The position numbers were made by a program, and so were the translations under genes. From Flavobacteriaceae bacterium TMED68 (GTDB lineage: Bacteria > Bacteroidota > Bacteroidia > Flavobacteriales > Flavobacteriaceae), in assembly GCA_002167525.1 (NCBI GenBank), contig NHDV01000012.1:45332-52966 (forward strand): 7,635 nt of DNA, read 5' to 3'. Every line of letters starts with the position of its first letter. The stretch's first letter is position 1. Positions 1 through 7,441 of this stretch are shown here, in pieces. Below the pieces are notes generated by a model. That model was given only the letters and a program-made list of their open reading frames with translations. It searched no databases and was not told the DNA's origin.

Positions 1-545
1 CTTTTTTTTGCAAAATCCTCTATCATAGAATTTAACTTTGGAATTTTAATATTTGGTTGTTTACCCGGGCTCCACGGGTAATCATATGCAGGCAAAACTG
101 AGCACAAAATTACTTTTATACCATTAGCCTGTGCAATTTCAGTCATCGATTTTAAGTTATTAGCAATCATTTTTAATGTGACGGGTCCAGTGTTACCCGC
201 AATGTCATTTGTTCCTGCTAAAATGACAACAACATCGGCATTAATATCGACTACGTCTGCTCTAAATCTTACCAACATTTGTGGAGTAGTTTGACCGCTA
301 ATACCCCTATTGACATAATCTTTATCCCTGAAAAAATTTGGATTGGTTTGTAACCAGCCAATGGTAATTGAGTTACCCATGAAAACAACTCTATTTTTAT
401 TTTTCTTCATTTTAGGGAGATTAGTGTTAAGTTCTTCAAATTGTTTAAAATTTGGCCAATCCATAGGATTAGGGTCTTGAGCAATTGTAGTTATAAATTG
501 GAAGATAATTACCATAAAAGTGAGTACTCTAAGTCTAATTTTCAT
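1..545 (-). CDS. Secreted SGNH/GDSL-family hydrolase (carbohydrate esterase-like), 3' part missing
   Basis: This is the 5' part of a minus-strand gene that runs off the left edge; 181 codons are visible, starting at the ATG whose complement is at 543-545. The first ~22 residues are a signal peptide (basic MKIRLR, hydrophobic core, likely cleavage after TIA before QDP), so the enzyme should be exported. SGNH block I is MGNSIT, with Ser59 as predicted nucleophile. Block II is RGISGQ (Gly81/Gly84 region) and block III is GTND (111-114), whose Asn helps form the oxyanion hole. Block V (DxxH), with the rest of the catalytic triad, would lie beyond the edge. Block I has Asn in place of the usual Asp of GDS, a variant I recall from Bacteroidota members. 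The family is broad (acetylesterases, acyl hydrolases). Divergence from two fucosidases suggests removal of acyl groups from a glycan, but that substrate is inferred. Confidence 0.88.
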   Translation of the reverse strand, partial: MKIRLRVLTFMVIIFQFITTIAQDPNPMDWPNFKQFEELNTNLPKMKKNKNRVVFMGNSITIGWLQTNPNFFRDKDYVNRGISGQTTPQMLVRFRADVVDINADVVVILAGTNDIAGNTGPVTLKMIANNLKSMTEIAQANGIKVILCSVLPAYDYPWSPGKQPNIKIPKLNSMIEDFAKK

Positions 546-645
546 TTGTTCTGTTTAAAATAAAATTAATAAAATTTACTATATTGATTAAGGCAAGTGG
601 TTTCCAAATCAAACATATGTATTGGTTTACTTACATTATACATTT
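546..645. promoter_or_regulatory. Divergent intergenic region between the SGNH hydrolase and the fucosidase pair
   Basis: These 100 bp separate two divergent start codons, so both promoters should lie here. On the minus strand, TATGTTTG (complement of 610-617) matches the Bacteroidota -7 consensus TAnnTTTG and would suit the SGNH gene, but I see no TTG element at the expected -33 spacing. No convincing promoter box was found for the plus-strand fucosidases. A TTGATT (584-589) / AATCAA (607-612) inverted repeat with a 17-bp spacer lies in the middle; it may be chance in such AT-rich DNA. The position is sound, the individual elements are weak. Confidence 0.45.
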
Positions 646-1980
646 ATGAGAAAAATAATTTTCAAAATTTTATTTTCGATTTTTTTAATTGGACCTTATT
701 TAAAGGCTCAAAAATACTTACCTAGTTCAGAAAATTTAAAAGCACGCGAATGGTTTCAAAACGCACGTTTTGGACTTTTTGTTCATTGGGGCGTTTACAG
801 TATTTTGGGTGATGGTGAGTGGGTTATGAATAATCAAAATATTAGTATTTCTGAATATGAAAAACTTCCTACTTTTTTTAATCCAATTGATTATGATCCT
901 GTTGAATGGGTCTCAATGGTAAAGGAAGCAGGAATGAAATATATCACAATTACTAGTCGTCATCATGACGGGTTCTCTATGTTTGATACAAAAATGAGCG
1001 ATTATAACATAGTACAAAGCACTCCCTACGGAAAAGATATCATTAAACTTTTAGCAGAGGAATGTAGAAAACAGGGAATCAAGTTATTCTTTTATTATTC
1101 CCTACTTGACTGGAATAGGGATGATTATTTTCCAAGAGGCAGGCATGGAAAAGGCATAGCCGGGAGGGGCGAAGGGAAATGGGAAAGCTACATTAAGTTC
1201 ATGAAAGGACAAATTAGAGAATTATTAACCCAATATGGCGAAATTGGAGGTATATGGTTTGATGGTCATTGGGATCAACAAGAATTAGAGGGGACAAAAC
1301 TTGGAAAAAGTAAAGTTAATTGGCACTATGACGAGATTTATGGGATGATACATGAGTTACAACCTCAAGCATTAATTGGTAATAACCATCATATAGGTGT
1401 AATAAATGGCGAAGACTTTCAGATGTTTGAAAAAGATCTTCCAGGAAAAAATACTACTGGTTTTGGAACTCTAGAAGACCAAATAGGCAGCCTTCCACTC
1501 GAAGTATGTGAAACTATAAATGGTTCATGGGGATTTAATCTTCAGGACCGTAAGCACAAGTCTAACAAAGAACTAATTCACTATCTAATAAGAGCTGCAG
1601 GTTATGGGAGTAATTTGCTATTGAATGTTGGTCCTATGCCAAATGGAGAAATTCAATCGGAACATAAAACTTCTTTAAAAGTAATAGGTAAATGGCTAAG
1701 TGACAATGGAAATACAATATATGAAACCAGAAAGGGCCCATTTATGCCAAATGAAAATTTTGTAAGTACGCAAAAGGGTAATAGTATTTATTTACATGTT
1801 TTAAATCCTGAGTTAAAAATTCTGCAAATGAATAAACTGCCAAGTCAAGTTAAATCAGTTAAGATTTTTAATTCAAAGAAAAGTCTAAATTTTAGAAATG
1901 ACAGATTTGGATTTATTGTTGATATGGGTAACAACATGTTAGATCCTATTGATACAATTATTGAAATTCAAATTAAATAG
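646..1980 (+). CDS. Secreted alpha-L-fucosidase, glycoside hydrolase family 29 (GH29-A-like)
   Basis: This enzyme hydrolyses terminal alpha-L-fucose from glycans with retention of configuration. I start it at the ATG at 646 (444 aa), not at the in-frame TTG at 622. The ATG begins a clean signal peptide (MRKIIFK, hydrophobic stretch, likely cleavage near KA/Q at residues 20-22), whereas the TTG would add eight polar residues in front. The product is thus probably periplasmic or released. The (beta/alpha)8 catalytic domain fills residues ~30-350: FVHWG (45-49), RHHDGF (105-110), and IWFDG with Asp206 as predicted nucleophile. The acid/base cannot be fixed by eye; Glu262 (MFEKD) lies about as far from the nucleophile as in characterised members, and Glu286 (LEVCE) is the other candidate. 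GSNLLLNVGP marks the end of the barrel and ~90 residues of C-terminal beta domain follow. Length is normal for GH29. A second GH29 gene follows after 27 bp on the same strand, so co-transcription is likely. Confidence 0.93.
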   Translation: MRKIIFKILFSIFLIGPYLKAQKYLPSSENLKAREWFQNARFGLFVHWGVYSILGDGEWVMNNQNISISEYEKLPTFFNPIDYDPVEWVSMVKEAGMKYITITSRHHDGFSMFDTKMSDYNIVQSTPYGKDIIKLLAEECRKQGIKLFFYYSLLDWNRDDYFPRGRHGKGIAGRGEGKWESYIKFMKGQIRELLTQYGEIGGIWFDGHWDQQELEGTKLGKSKVNWHYDEIYGMIHELQPQALIGNNHHIGVINGEDFQMFEKDLPGKNTTGFGTLEDQIGSLPLEVCETINGSWGFNLQDRKHKSNKELIHYLIRAAGYGSNLLLNVGPMPNGEIQSEHKTSLKVIGKWLSDNGNTIYETRKGPFMPNENFVSTQKGNSIYLHVLNPELKILQMNKLPSQVKSVKIFNSKKSLNFRNDRFGFIVDMGNNMLDPIDTIIEIQIK

Positions 1981-2007
1981 AACATCAAATTTTAATTAAT
2001 ATTTTAA

Positions 2008-3474
2008 ATGAGTAAGTTATATTTAATCAAAAGGGTTTTAATTTTTATTTTTTTCTTAAGCATATTTTTAAAATGCGGGAAAAAAGAAAATGTTATTAGT
2101 CCTGTGCTACCTCTACCAAACGCAAATCAGATTGCTTGGCAAAAAATGGAATACTACGCTTTTATTCATTTTAACATGAATACTTTTACAAATAAAGAGT
2201 GGGGTTTTGGAGATGAGAAACCAATCCAATTCAATCCTTCCCAGCTAGATACTAGGCAATGGGCAAAAGTTATAAAGCAAGCTGGAATGAAGGGTATCAT
2301 AATAACTGCAAAACATCATGATGGGTTTGCACTATGGCCAAGTAAATACACAGAACATTCTGTAAAAAATTCTTTGTGGCGGTCGGGGAAAGGTGATTTA
2401 ATTGAAGAGTTATCGAAGTCTTGTAAAGAATATGGTCTAAAACTAGGAGTTTATATTTCTCCATGGGATCGAAATCATCCTGACTATGGAAAACCCGAGT
2501 ATGTGCCATATTTTAGAAATCAATTGCGTGAGCTGTTAACCCAATATGGTGAAATTTTCGAAGTATGGTTTGATGGTGCAAACGGCGGAGATGGTTATTA
2601 TGGTGGAGCTAATGAGGTAAGAAAAGTAGATAAAAGAACATATTATGATTGGTCTAATACGATTCAGATTGTAAGGGATTTGCAACCTAAGGCTGTCATA
2701 TTTAGTGACGCAGGACCCGATATTCGCTGGGTTGGTAATGAAAAAGGGTACGCTAATGAAACTACATGGTCACCTATATATAAAGATAGTCTGTATCCAG
2801 GTATGCCAAATTTTAATGAGTTTTCTTCTGGTCAAGAAAACGGCACCCATTGGGTTCCAACAGAAACTGATGTTTCCATACGCCCGGGATGGTACTACCA
2901 TCCAGAAGAGGACAGCAAAGTTAAATCTTTATCAAAACTGGTAGATATTTATTTTAATTCTGTAGGTCTTAATAGTTCTTTACTACTTAATTTACCTGTT
3001 GATAAACGTGGTTTAATCCATGAAAATGAAATTGCAAATTTAAATCAACTTTCATCTTATTTAGATCAGACTTTTTCAAAAAATTATTTTTACAACCAAA
3101 ACATTGAAGTTTCCTCATTGGTTAGGGGATTTGGAAAAAAAAATTTAACCGATGAAAACCAGAATACTTATTGGGTCTCAAATCCAAATGATCTAAAGCC
3201 AAAGTTTACTATAACTTTTGAATCACCTGTTGAAGCTAATACTTTTATGGTTCAAGAGTACATCCAACTTGGTCAACGAATTAAAGCGTTCTCTTTCGAA
3301 ATAATGACTGATGGAAAATGGGAAAAAGTTTATAAAGGAACTACTGTAGGAAATAAAAGGCTGATCCGATTTAAATCAAAAAGTATAGATGGTATTAGAT
3401 TTTCAGTCTCAAAATTTAAAAAACAAGTAGTTCTAAGTAACATTGGACTTTATAAAGCCCCTCAAATCGATTGA
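2008..3474 (+). CDS. Alpha-L-fucosidase, GH29-B-like, with C-terminal F5/8 type C domain; probable lipoprotein
   Basis: This 488-aa GH29 protein differs clearly from its upstream neighbour. The N-terminus has a basic start, a hydrophobic core and FLKCGKKE, with Cys23 as likely lipidation site. Lys at -1 is unusual for a lipobox, so membrane anchoring is probable but not certain. Catalytic-domain motifs are FIHFN (52-56), KHHDGF (102-107) and VWFDG with Asp189 as predicted nucleophile. RWVGNE (240-245) carries the likely acid/base Glu245, by analogy with GH29-B enzymes. RPGWYYH and SLLLNLP follow. Residues ~360-488 form a discoidin-like (F5/8 type C, CBM32-like) beta-sandwich containing LTDENQNTYW. 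Characterised GH29-B enzymes remove alpha-1,3/1,4-fucose from branched Lewis-type structures; whether that specificity holds here, or a marine fucan is the target, cannot be read from the sequence. It starts 27 bp after the first fucosidase and ends 18 bp before the convergent SCP2 gene. Confidence 0.92.
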   Translation: MSKLYLIKRVLIFIFFLSIFLKCGKKENVISPVLPLPNANQIAWQKMEYYAFIHFNMNTFTNKEWGFGDEKPIQFNPSQLDTRQWAKVIKQAGMKGIIITAKHHDGFALWPSKYTEHSVKNSLWRSGKGDLIEELSKSCKEYGLKLGVYISPWDRNHPDYGKPEYVPYFRNQLRELLTQYGEIFEVWFDGANGGDGYYGGANEVRKVDKRTYYDWSNTIQIVRDLQPKAVIFSDAGPDIRWVGNEKGYANETTWSPIYKDSLYPGMPNFNEFSSGQENGTHWVPTETDVSIRPGWYYHPEEDSKVKSLSKLVDIYFNSVGLNSSLLLNLPVDKRGLIHENEIANLNQLSSYLDQTFSKNYFYNQNIEVSSLVRGFGKKNLTDENQNTYWVSNPNDLKPKFTITFESPVEANTFMVQEYIQLGQRIKAFSFEIMTDGKWEKVYKGTTVGNKRLIRFKSKSIDGIRFSVSKFKKQVVLSNIGLYKAPQID

Positions 3475-3492
3475 ATTAGAGTTAAGAATTAA

Positions 3493-3789
3493 CTAACCCA
3501 TTAGCGACTGCACTTTCATCGCTAATCCCATGTCTCCACTAATTTTTATATCTCCCCCCATAACAGCCATCATTGGATTTAATTCACCATCACGCAGTTT
3601 TCTCAACACCTCAGCTGTAAGGCTTATAGTGCAATCTGCTTCTTCATCTGAAGCTTTTACACTATTGGTATCTGAGGTTCCGTCTATAAGAATTCCAACG
3701 CCGTCTACTTCGAATTTAAGTTTTCCCCCAATTGGTTCTGATGTTGATGCCCTCTTTTCGAATTGGGCTATCATTTTTTCTAGACTCAT
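3493..3789 (-). CDS. Small stand-alone SCP2 sterol/lipid-binding domain protein
   Basis: This 98-aa protein is made almost wholly of one SCP2 (sterol carrier protein 2-like) fold. Visible family features are the early GGKLKFEVDG strand (about residues 21-30), the acidic ADCTISLTAEVL stretch followed by KLRDGELNPMMAVMGG, and the C-terminal KISGDMGLAMKVQ, which closely resembles the usual KVKGDMGLAMKL end of SCP2 domains. There is no signal peptide or membrane segment, so it should be cytosolic. SCP2 domains bind lipids, including fatty acyl-CoAs, in a hydrophobic tunnel. The ATG at 3789 is the only plausible start, since an in-frame stop lies five codons upstream. It diverges from the beta-oxidation operon across an 87-bp spacer holding a palindrome, so a role in presenting acyl-CoA substrates or products is a reasonable inference. 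The sequence does not show the ligand. Confidence 0.9.
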   Translation of the reverse strand: MSLEKMIAQFEKRASTSEPIGGKLKFEVDGVGILIDGTSDTNSVKASDEEADCTISLTAEVLRKLRDGELNPMMAVMGGDIKISGDMGLAMKVQSLMG

Positions 3790-3876
3790 CTTATATAAAT
3801 TTTATTAAAAGTAAAAATAAAAAGTGACACGGTGTCATATTTTTTATTTAGATTAGTTAATGTAAAATAAAATATT
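3790..3876. promoter_or_regulatory. Divergent promoter region of SCP2 gene and fad operon
   Basis: This 87-bp spacer separates two divergent start codons and must serve both the SCP2 gene and the beta-oxidation operon. Loose matches to the Bacteroidota -7 element TAnnTTTG flank a central palindrome: TATTTTTT at 3838-3845 on the plus strand and TACTTTTA (complement of 3806-3813) on the minus strand. Both lack the final G and neither has a clear -33 TTG, so exact promoter positions are uncertain. With this geometry, a protein bound at 3825-3837 would sit next to or within both promoters. Confidence 0.6.
3825..3837. promoter_or_regulatory. Perfect 13-bp palindrome, candidate TetR-family operator
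   Basis: The sequence TGACAC-G-GTGTCA is a perfect inverted repeat with 6-bp arms around one central base. An AAAA block (3819-3822) and a TTTT block (3840-3843) extend the dyad imperfectly. It is notably GC-richer than the surrounding AT tract. TetR-family regulators of fatty-acid metabolism typically bind short palindromes in divergent or operon promoters, and a TetR gene ends the visible operon. No second copy of this motif was seen in the window. Operator function is inferred. Confidence 0.55.
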
Positions 3877-6267
3877 GTGAAGTATCGCCTAAAAAAAGCA
3901 GTTGTCTTAGGATCAGGAGTAATGGGCTCAGGAATAGCTTGTCATTTGGTCAATGTCGGCATGGAAGTTTTAATGCTAGATATTTTACCAGATAACGCAA
4001 AACAAGTAAAATTACCTCGTGATTCAGTGGCAAGCAATGCGCTACAAAATGCTTTAAAGTCAAAGCCAGCTCCTTTATACAATAAGAATTTTGCCTCTCG
4101 AATTAAAACTGGAAACTTCGAAGATGATTTTGAAAAAGTAGCAGACGCCGACTGGATTATTGAAGTTGTTATAGAGCGTCTTGATATAAAAAAAGAGATT
4201 TTAAAAAAAGTTGATCAGTTCAGAAATGAGAAAAGTTTAGTAAGTTCCAATACATCAAGTATCCCTATTAAACTTCTATCCGAGGGACGCTCAGAATCAT
4301 TTAAATCTCACTTTTGTGGGACACACTTTTTTAATCCAGCTAGATATCTAAGGTTGTTAGAAATTATCCCTACTGAAAATACTTTACCTGAAGTTACTAA
4401 ATTTTTTATGGATTTTGGAAAAATTACCTTAGGTAAACAGACCGTTTTATGCAAAGATACTCCTGCATTTATTGGGAATCGTATAGGTGTAATATCAGGA
4501 ACAGAAATTACCTTACTTACAGTAAAATATAAATTTAAAATAGAAGAAATTGACGCCATGACAGGCTCTTTAATCGGAAGGCCAAATACGGCAAGCTTTA
4601 GATTACAAGATTTAGTTGGATTAGATACTGGTGATAATGTAAGCCGTTTTGTAATAGAAAATGTTAAAAATGACAAATACATTAATTCATTAAAAAAGAT
4701 GCCAGAGCCCAAGTTTATGAGTTTCCTTTTGGAAAATAAATTTCTTGGAAATAAAACAGGCAAAGGATTCTATGAAAAAACCAAGAAAAAGGATGCTAAA
4801 GGCAAAACTATAATCAATGCATTAAATCTGGAAACCCTTCAATATGAGTCTGCCATAAGTCCAAAATTAGAAATTATTAAATCAGCCAAGGGGATTGGAT
4901 TAATGAATAAAAGGTTAAATTATCTTATCGATGGTAACTCAAAAGAACAAAAGTTTTTCAAAGACTATTTTGCAACCCTGTTGGAATATTCTGCTTCAAG
5001 AGTTCCTGAAATATCAGACCAGTATTATCCAATAGATGATGCAATGCGAACTGGATATGTATGGGATTATGGCCCTTTTGAATATTGGGACTTATTGGGG
5101 TTGGATAAGGGTATTGAACTTATAAAAGCCAAAGGAGGATCAATTCCAAAATGGATTATTGATCTCAAAGAATCTGGGGGAAACTCATTCTATAAATTTG
5201 AAAACGGCCAAAAGAAATACTTCAATGTTCAATCTAGAAAATATGAATTATTACCAGGGAGAGAGTCCTTTATAATCTTAGATAGTTATCGTAAAAACTC
5301 TCCAGTATTAAAAAACAGTGAATGTGAAGTTCATGATATAGGAGATGGGGTTTTATGCTTTGAGTTTACAAGTAAAAGCAATTCAATTGGAGAGGGCATA
5401 GGAAAAGGTTTGTATGAAATTATAGAAATTGCTGAGCAAGGACAGTGGAATGGTCTTGTAATTGGTAATAATGCAAAACAATTTTCTGTTGGCGCTAATT
5501 TGATGAATATTGGAATGTTAGCAATGCAAAAACAGTACGAAGTCCTAGACAAATTTGTTTCTGATTTTCAAAAAATAAATATGAGAATTAGAACCTCTAA
5601 AATACCTGTTGTAGTTGCAACTCAGGGCTATGTGTTTGGAGGAGGATGTGAAATATCAATGCATTGTGATGCTGGAGTCTATGCTGCTGAATCTTATATA
5701 GGTTTAGTTGAAGTTGGTGTAGGTCTTCTACCTGGTGGTGGGGGTACAAAGGAATTTGCTCTTCGAGCATCAAATGATTTCTTTGATGGAGATGTTCAAA
5801 CCCCAACACTTATAAAATATTTCAAGTCAATTGCAACGGCCGCAGTATCCACTTCAGCTCATGAAGCATATGATTTAGGATATCTAAACAGAGAGCGTGA
5901 TTTTGTGTCTGTTAATGCTCCTATGAATTTGATATTAGCTAAAGAAAAAGTTTTGGAGTTATCAAAAAACTATATGCCTCCTTCATATAGAGATGATGTT
6001 TATGTTTTAGGAAGAGGAGGAGTAAGTGTTCTTTATTCTGCTATTAATGAGTTTAGAATGGGAGAGTACATGTCTGATTATGATGTTGAAATTGCTCGTA
6101 AAATTGCTAATATAATTTGTGGAGGAGATTTAACATCACCACAAAAAGTTAGTGAAAAATATTTATTAGAAATAGAACGTGAAGGATTTATGAGCTTACT
6201 TGGGAATCAAAGAACTCTAGATCGAATTCAATATTTATTGATTAACAACAAACATTTAAGAAACTAA
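3877..6267 (+). CDS. fadN: Bifunctional 3-hydroxyacyl-CoA dehydrogenase / enoyl-CoA hydratase (FadN type)
   Basis: This 796-aa enzyme carries out two consecutive beta-oxidation steps: hydration of trans-2-enoyl-CoA and NAD-dependent oxidation of L-3-hydroxyacyl-CoA. The dehydrogenase comes first. Its Rossmann loop is GSGVMG (12-17), with Asp35 after strand 2 favouring NAD. Residues matching the catalytic set of human HAD are Ser127 (SNTSS), His150 (HFFNP), Glu162 and Asn201 (FIGNR). A second dehydrogenase C-terminal segment contains DDAMRTG (387-393). The crotonase domain follows at ~480-700, with GGGCE (Glu592) and GLVEVGVG (Glu612). These two glutamates keep the 20-residue spacing of Glu144/Glu164 in rat hydratase, so both activities look intact. 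The order is opposite to E. coli FadB and matches Bacillus FadN. It starts with GTG at 3877; an in-frame stop at 3868 leaves no upstream ATG. The thiolase gene follows after 3 bp. The acyl-CoA dehydrogenase for the first step is not in this window. Confidence 0.95.
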   Translation: MKYRLKKAVVLGSGVMGSGIACHLVNVGMEVLMLDILPDNAKQVKLPRDSVASNALQNALKSKPAPLYNKNFASRIKTGNFEDDFEKVADADWIIEVVIERLDIKKEILKKVDQFRNEKSLVSSNTSSIPIKLLSEGRSESFKSHFCGTHFFNPARYLRLLEIIPTENTLPEVTKFFMDFGKITLGKQTVLCKDTPAFIGNRIGVISGTEITLLTVKYKFKIEEIDAMTGSLIGRPNTASFRLQDLVGLDTGDNVSRFVIENVKNDKYINSLKKMPEPKFMSFLLENKFLGNKTGKGFYEKTKKKDAKGKTIINALNLETLQYESAISPKLEIIKSAKGIGLMNKRLNYLIDGNSKEQKFFKDYFATLLEYSASRVPEISDQYYPIDDAMRTGYVWDYGPFEYWDLLGLDKGIELIKAKGGSIPKWIIDLKESGGNSFYKFENGQKKYFNVQSRKYELLPGRESFIILDSYRKNSPVLKNSECEVHDIGDGVLCFEFTSKSNSIGEGIGKGLYEIIEIAEQGQWNGLVIGNNAKQFSVGANLMNIGMLAMQKQYEVLDKFVSDFQKINMRIRTSKIPVVVATQGYVFGGGCEISMHCDAGVYAAESYIGLVEVGVGLLPGGGGTKEFALRASNDFFDGDVQTPTLIKYFKSIATAAVSTSAHEAYDLGYLNRERDFVSVNAPMNLILAKEKVLELSKNYMPPSYRDDVYVLGRGGVSVLYSAINEFRMGEYMSDYDVEIARKIANIICGGDLTSPQKVSEKYLLEIEREGFMSLLGNQRTLDRIQYLLINNKHLRN

Positions 6268-6270
6268 ATA

Positions 6271-7440
6271 ATGGAAGCATATATTGTTAAGGGATATAGA
6301 TCAGCTGTAGCTAAATCAAAGAAAGGAGGATTTAAAAATTATCGCTCAGACGATTTAGCGGTAGATGTTATAAAACATTTGATGGAATCAGTAAATAAAA
6401 TTGAACCTAAACAAGTTGACGACGTTATTGTTGGTTGTGCAAATCCAGAGGGAGAACAGGGACTTCAGATAGGTAGATTAATCTCTGCAAGATCACTGGG
6501 TAATGAAGTTGCAGGTATAACAATTAATCGGTATTGTGCATCAGGGCTTGAAGCAATAGCTCTTGCAGTTGGGAAGATAAAAGCGGGTTTTGGAGAGATT
6601 TTCATTGCAGGGGGTACCGAAAGTATGAGCATGATTCCAATGACTGGTTATAAATTAGCACCAAGTTATAAAGCAAATATTGAAAATATTAATTATCACA
6701 TAAGTATGGGTCATACTGCTGAGGCAGTTGCAGAAAAATACAATATTAGCAGAGAAGATGCTGATAAATTTTCTTATGAATCCCATAAAAAGGCAGGTGA
6801 AGCTATAGATTCAGGAGTATTTAAAAACCAAATTATTCCAATAAATGTCAATGAAATTTTTGTAGAAAATGGATTGCGTAAGACAATCACAAACTTGGTA
6901 GATACAGATGAAGGAGTTAGAAGAGACACAACACTAGAGGGACTTGCAAAATTAAACCCTGTTTTTAAAAAAGAAGGAGTTATAACTGCTGGAAATGCCT
7001 CTCAAACTTCAGATGGAGCAGCATTTGTTTTAGTTGTTAGTGAATCAATAATAAAAGAATATAATTTAAATCCTATCGCTAGATTGGTATCTTGTGCAGT
7101 TGGTGGTGTAGATCCATTATATATGGGAATAGGTCCTTGTGTTGCAATACCAAAAGCATTAAATCAAGCAGGCCTAAAATTAGAGGATATTGATTTAATA
7201 GAGTTAAATGAGGCGTTTGCAGCTCAGGCATTAGCTGTAATTCAAGAGGCTAAACTTGATCCTAAAAAAGTAAATGTCAATGGCGGTGCTATTGCCCTTG
7301 GTCATCCTTTAGGTTGTACAGGAGCAAAATTAAGCATTCAGCTCTTAGATGAAATGAAAAAGAGAAATAAACGTTATGGTATGGTAACAGCATGTGTTGG
7401 TGGGGGGCAGGGGATCTCAGGAATTTTTGAACGTTTATAA
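6271..7440 (+). CDS. fadA: Acetyl-CoA C-acyltransferase (3-ketoacyl-CoA thiolase)
   Basis: This 389-aa thiolase catalyses CoA-dependent cleavage of 3-ketoacyl-CoA to acetyl-CoA and a shortened acyl-CoA, the last step of the beta-oxidation spiral. The nucleophilic Cys89 lies in NRYCASGLEA. GGTESMS (114-120), GNASQTSDGAA (from 241) and NEAFAAQ (313-319) are standard thiolase blocks. His345 lies in GGAIALGHPLGCTGA and the second active-site cysteine, Cys375, in ACVGGGQG. Length and motifs are complete, so it should be active as a cytosolic enzyme. It begins 3 bp after the stop of the FadN-type gene and ends 1 bp before a TetR-family gene, so the three are almost certainly co-transcribed. Linkage to FadN supports a degradative thiolase over a biosynthetic acetoacetyl-CoA thiolase, though the sequence alone does not exclude the latter. 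Confidence 0.95.
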   Translation: MEAYIVKGYRSAVAKSKKGGFKNYRSDDLAVDVIKHLMESVNKIEPKQVDDVIVGCANPEGEQGLQIGRLISARSLGNEVAGITINRYCASGLEAIALAVGKIKAGFGEIFIAGGTESMSMIPMTGYKLAPSYKANIENINYHISMGHTAEAVAEKYNISREDADKFSYESHKKAGEAIDSGVFKNQIIPINVNEIFVENGLRKTITNLVDTDEGVRRDTTLEGLAKLNPVFKKEGVITAGNASQTSDGAAFVLVVSESIIKEYNLNPIARLVSCAVGGVDPLYMGIGPCVAIPKALNQAGLKLEDIDLIELNEAFAAQALAVIQEAKLDPKKVNVNGGAIALGHPLGCTGAKLSIQLLDEMKKRNKRYGMVTACVGGGQGISGIFERL

Positions 7441-7441
7441 A

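Noticed and set aside
622..645. Possible upstream TTG start for the first fucosidase, adding eight residues
   Set aside because: The extension puts polar residues ahead of a good signal peptide; the ATG at 646 gives a normal signal sequence.
1221..2555. Near-identical DNA stretches (1222-1245 and 2532-2555) as a possible direct repeat
   Set aside because: They encode the same conserved GH29 segment LLTQYGEI before the nucleophile strand; common ancestry and family constraint explain the likeness.
3480..3494. AGTTAA-GAA-TTAACT hairpin between the convergent second fucosidase and SCP2 genes, as a bidirectional terminator
   Set aside because: The stem is only 6 bp with one G-C pair, has no T-tract on either side, and overlaps the SCP2 stop codon. 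It is too weak to call a terminator.
3530..3808. Plus-strand open frame of 92 codons opposite the SCP2 gene
   Set aside because: It lies antisense to a clear SCP2-family protein and its translation resembles no family I recognise.
3819..3845. A-tract, short GC-containing stem and T-tract around the palindrome, resembling a rho-independent terminator
   Set aside because: Both flanking genes point away from it, so no transcript ends here, and a one-base loop cannot form without unpairing the stem top. An operator fits better.
4308..4763. Minus-strand open frame of 151 codons inside the dehydrogenase domain
   Set aside because: It is a shadow of the conserved FadN-type coding frame, with no recognisable domain.
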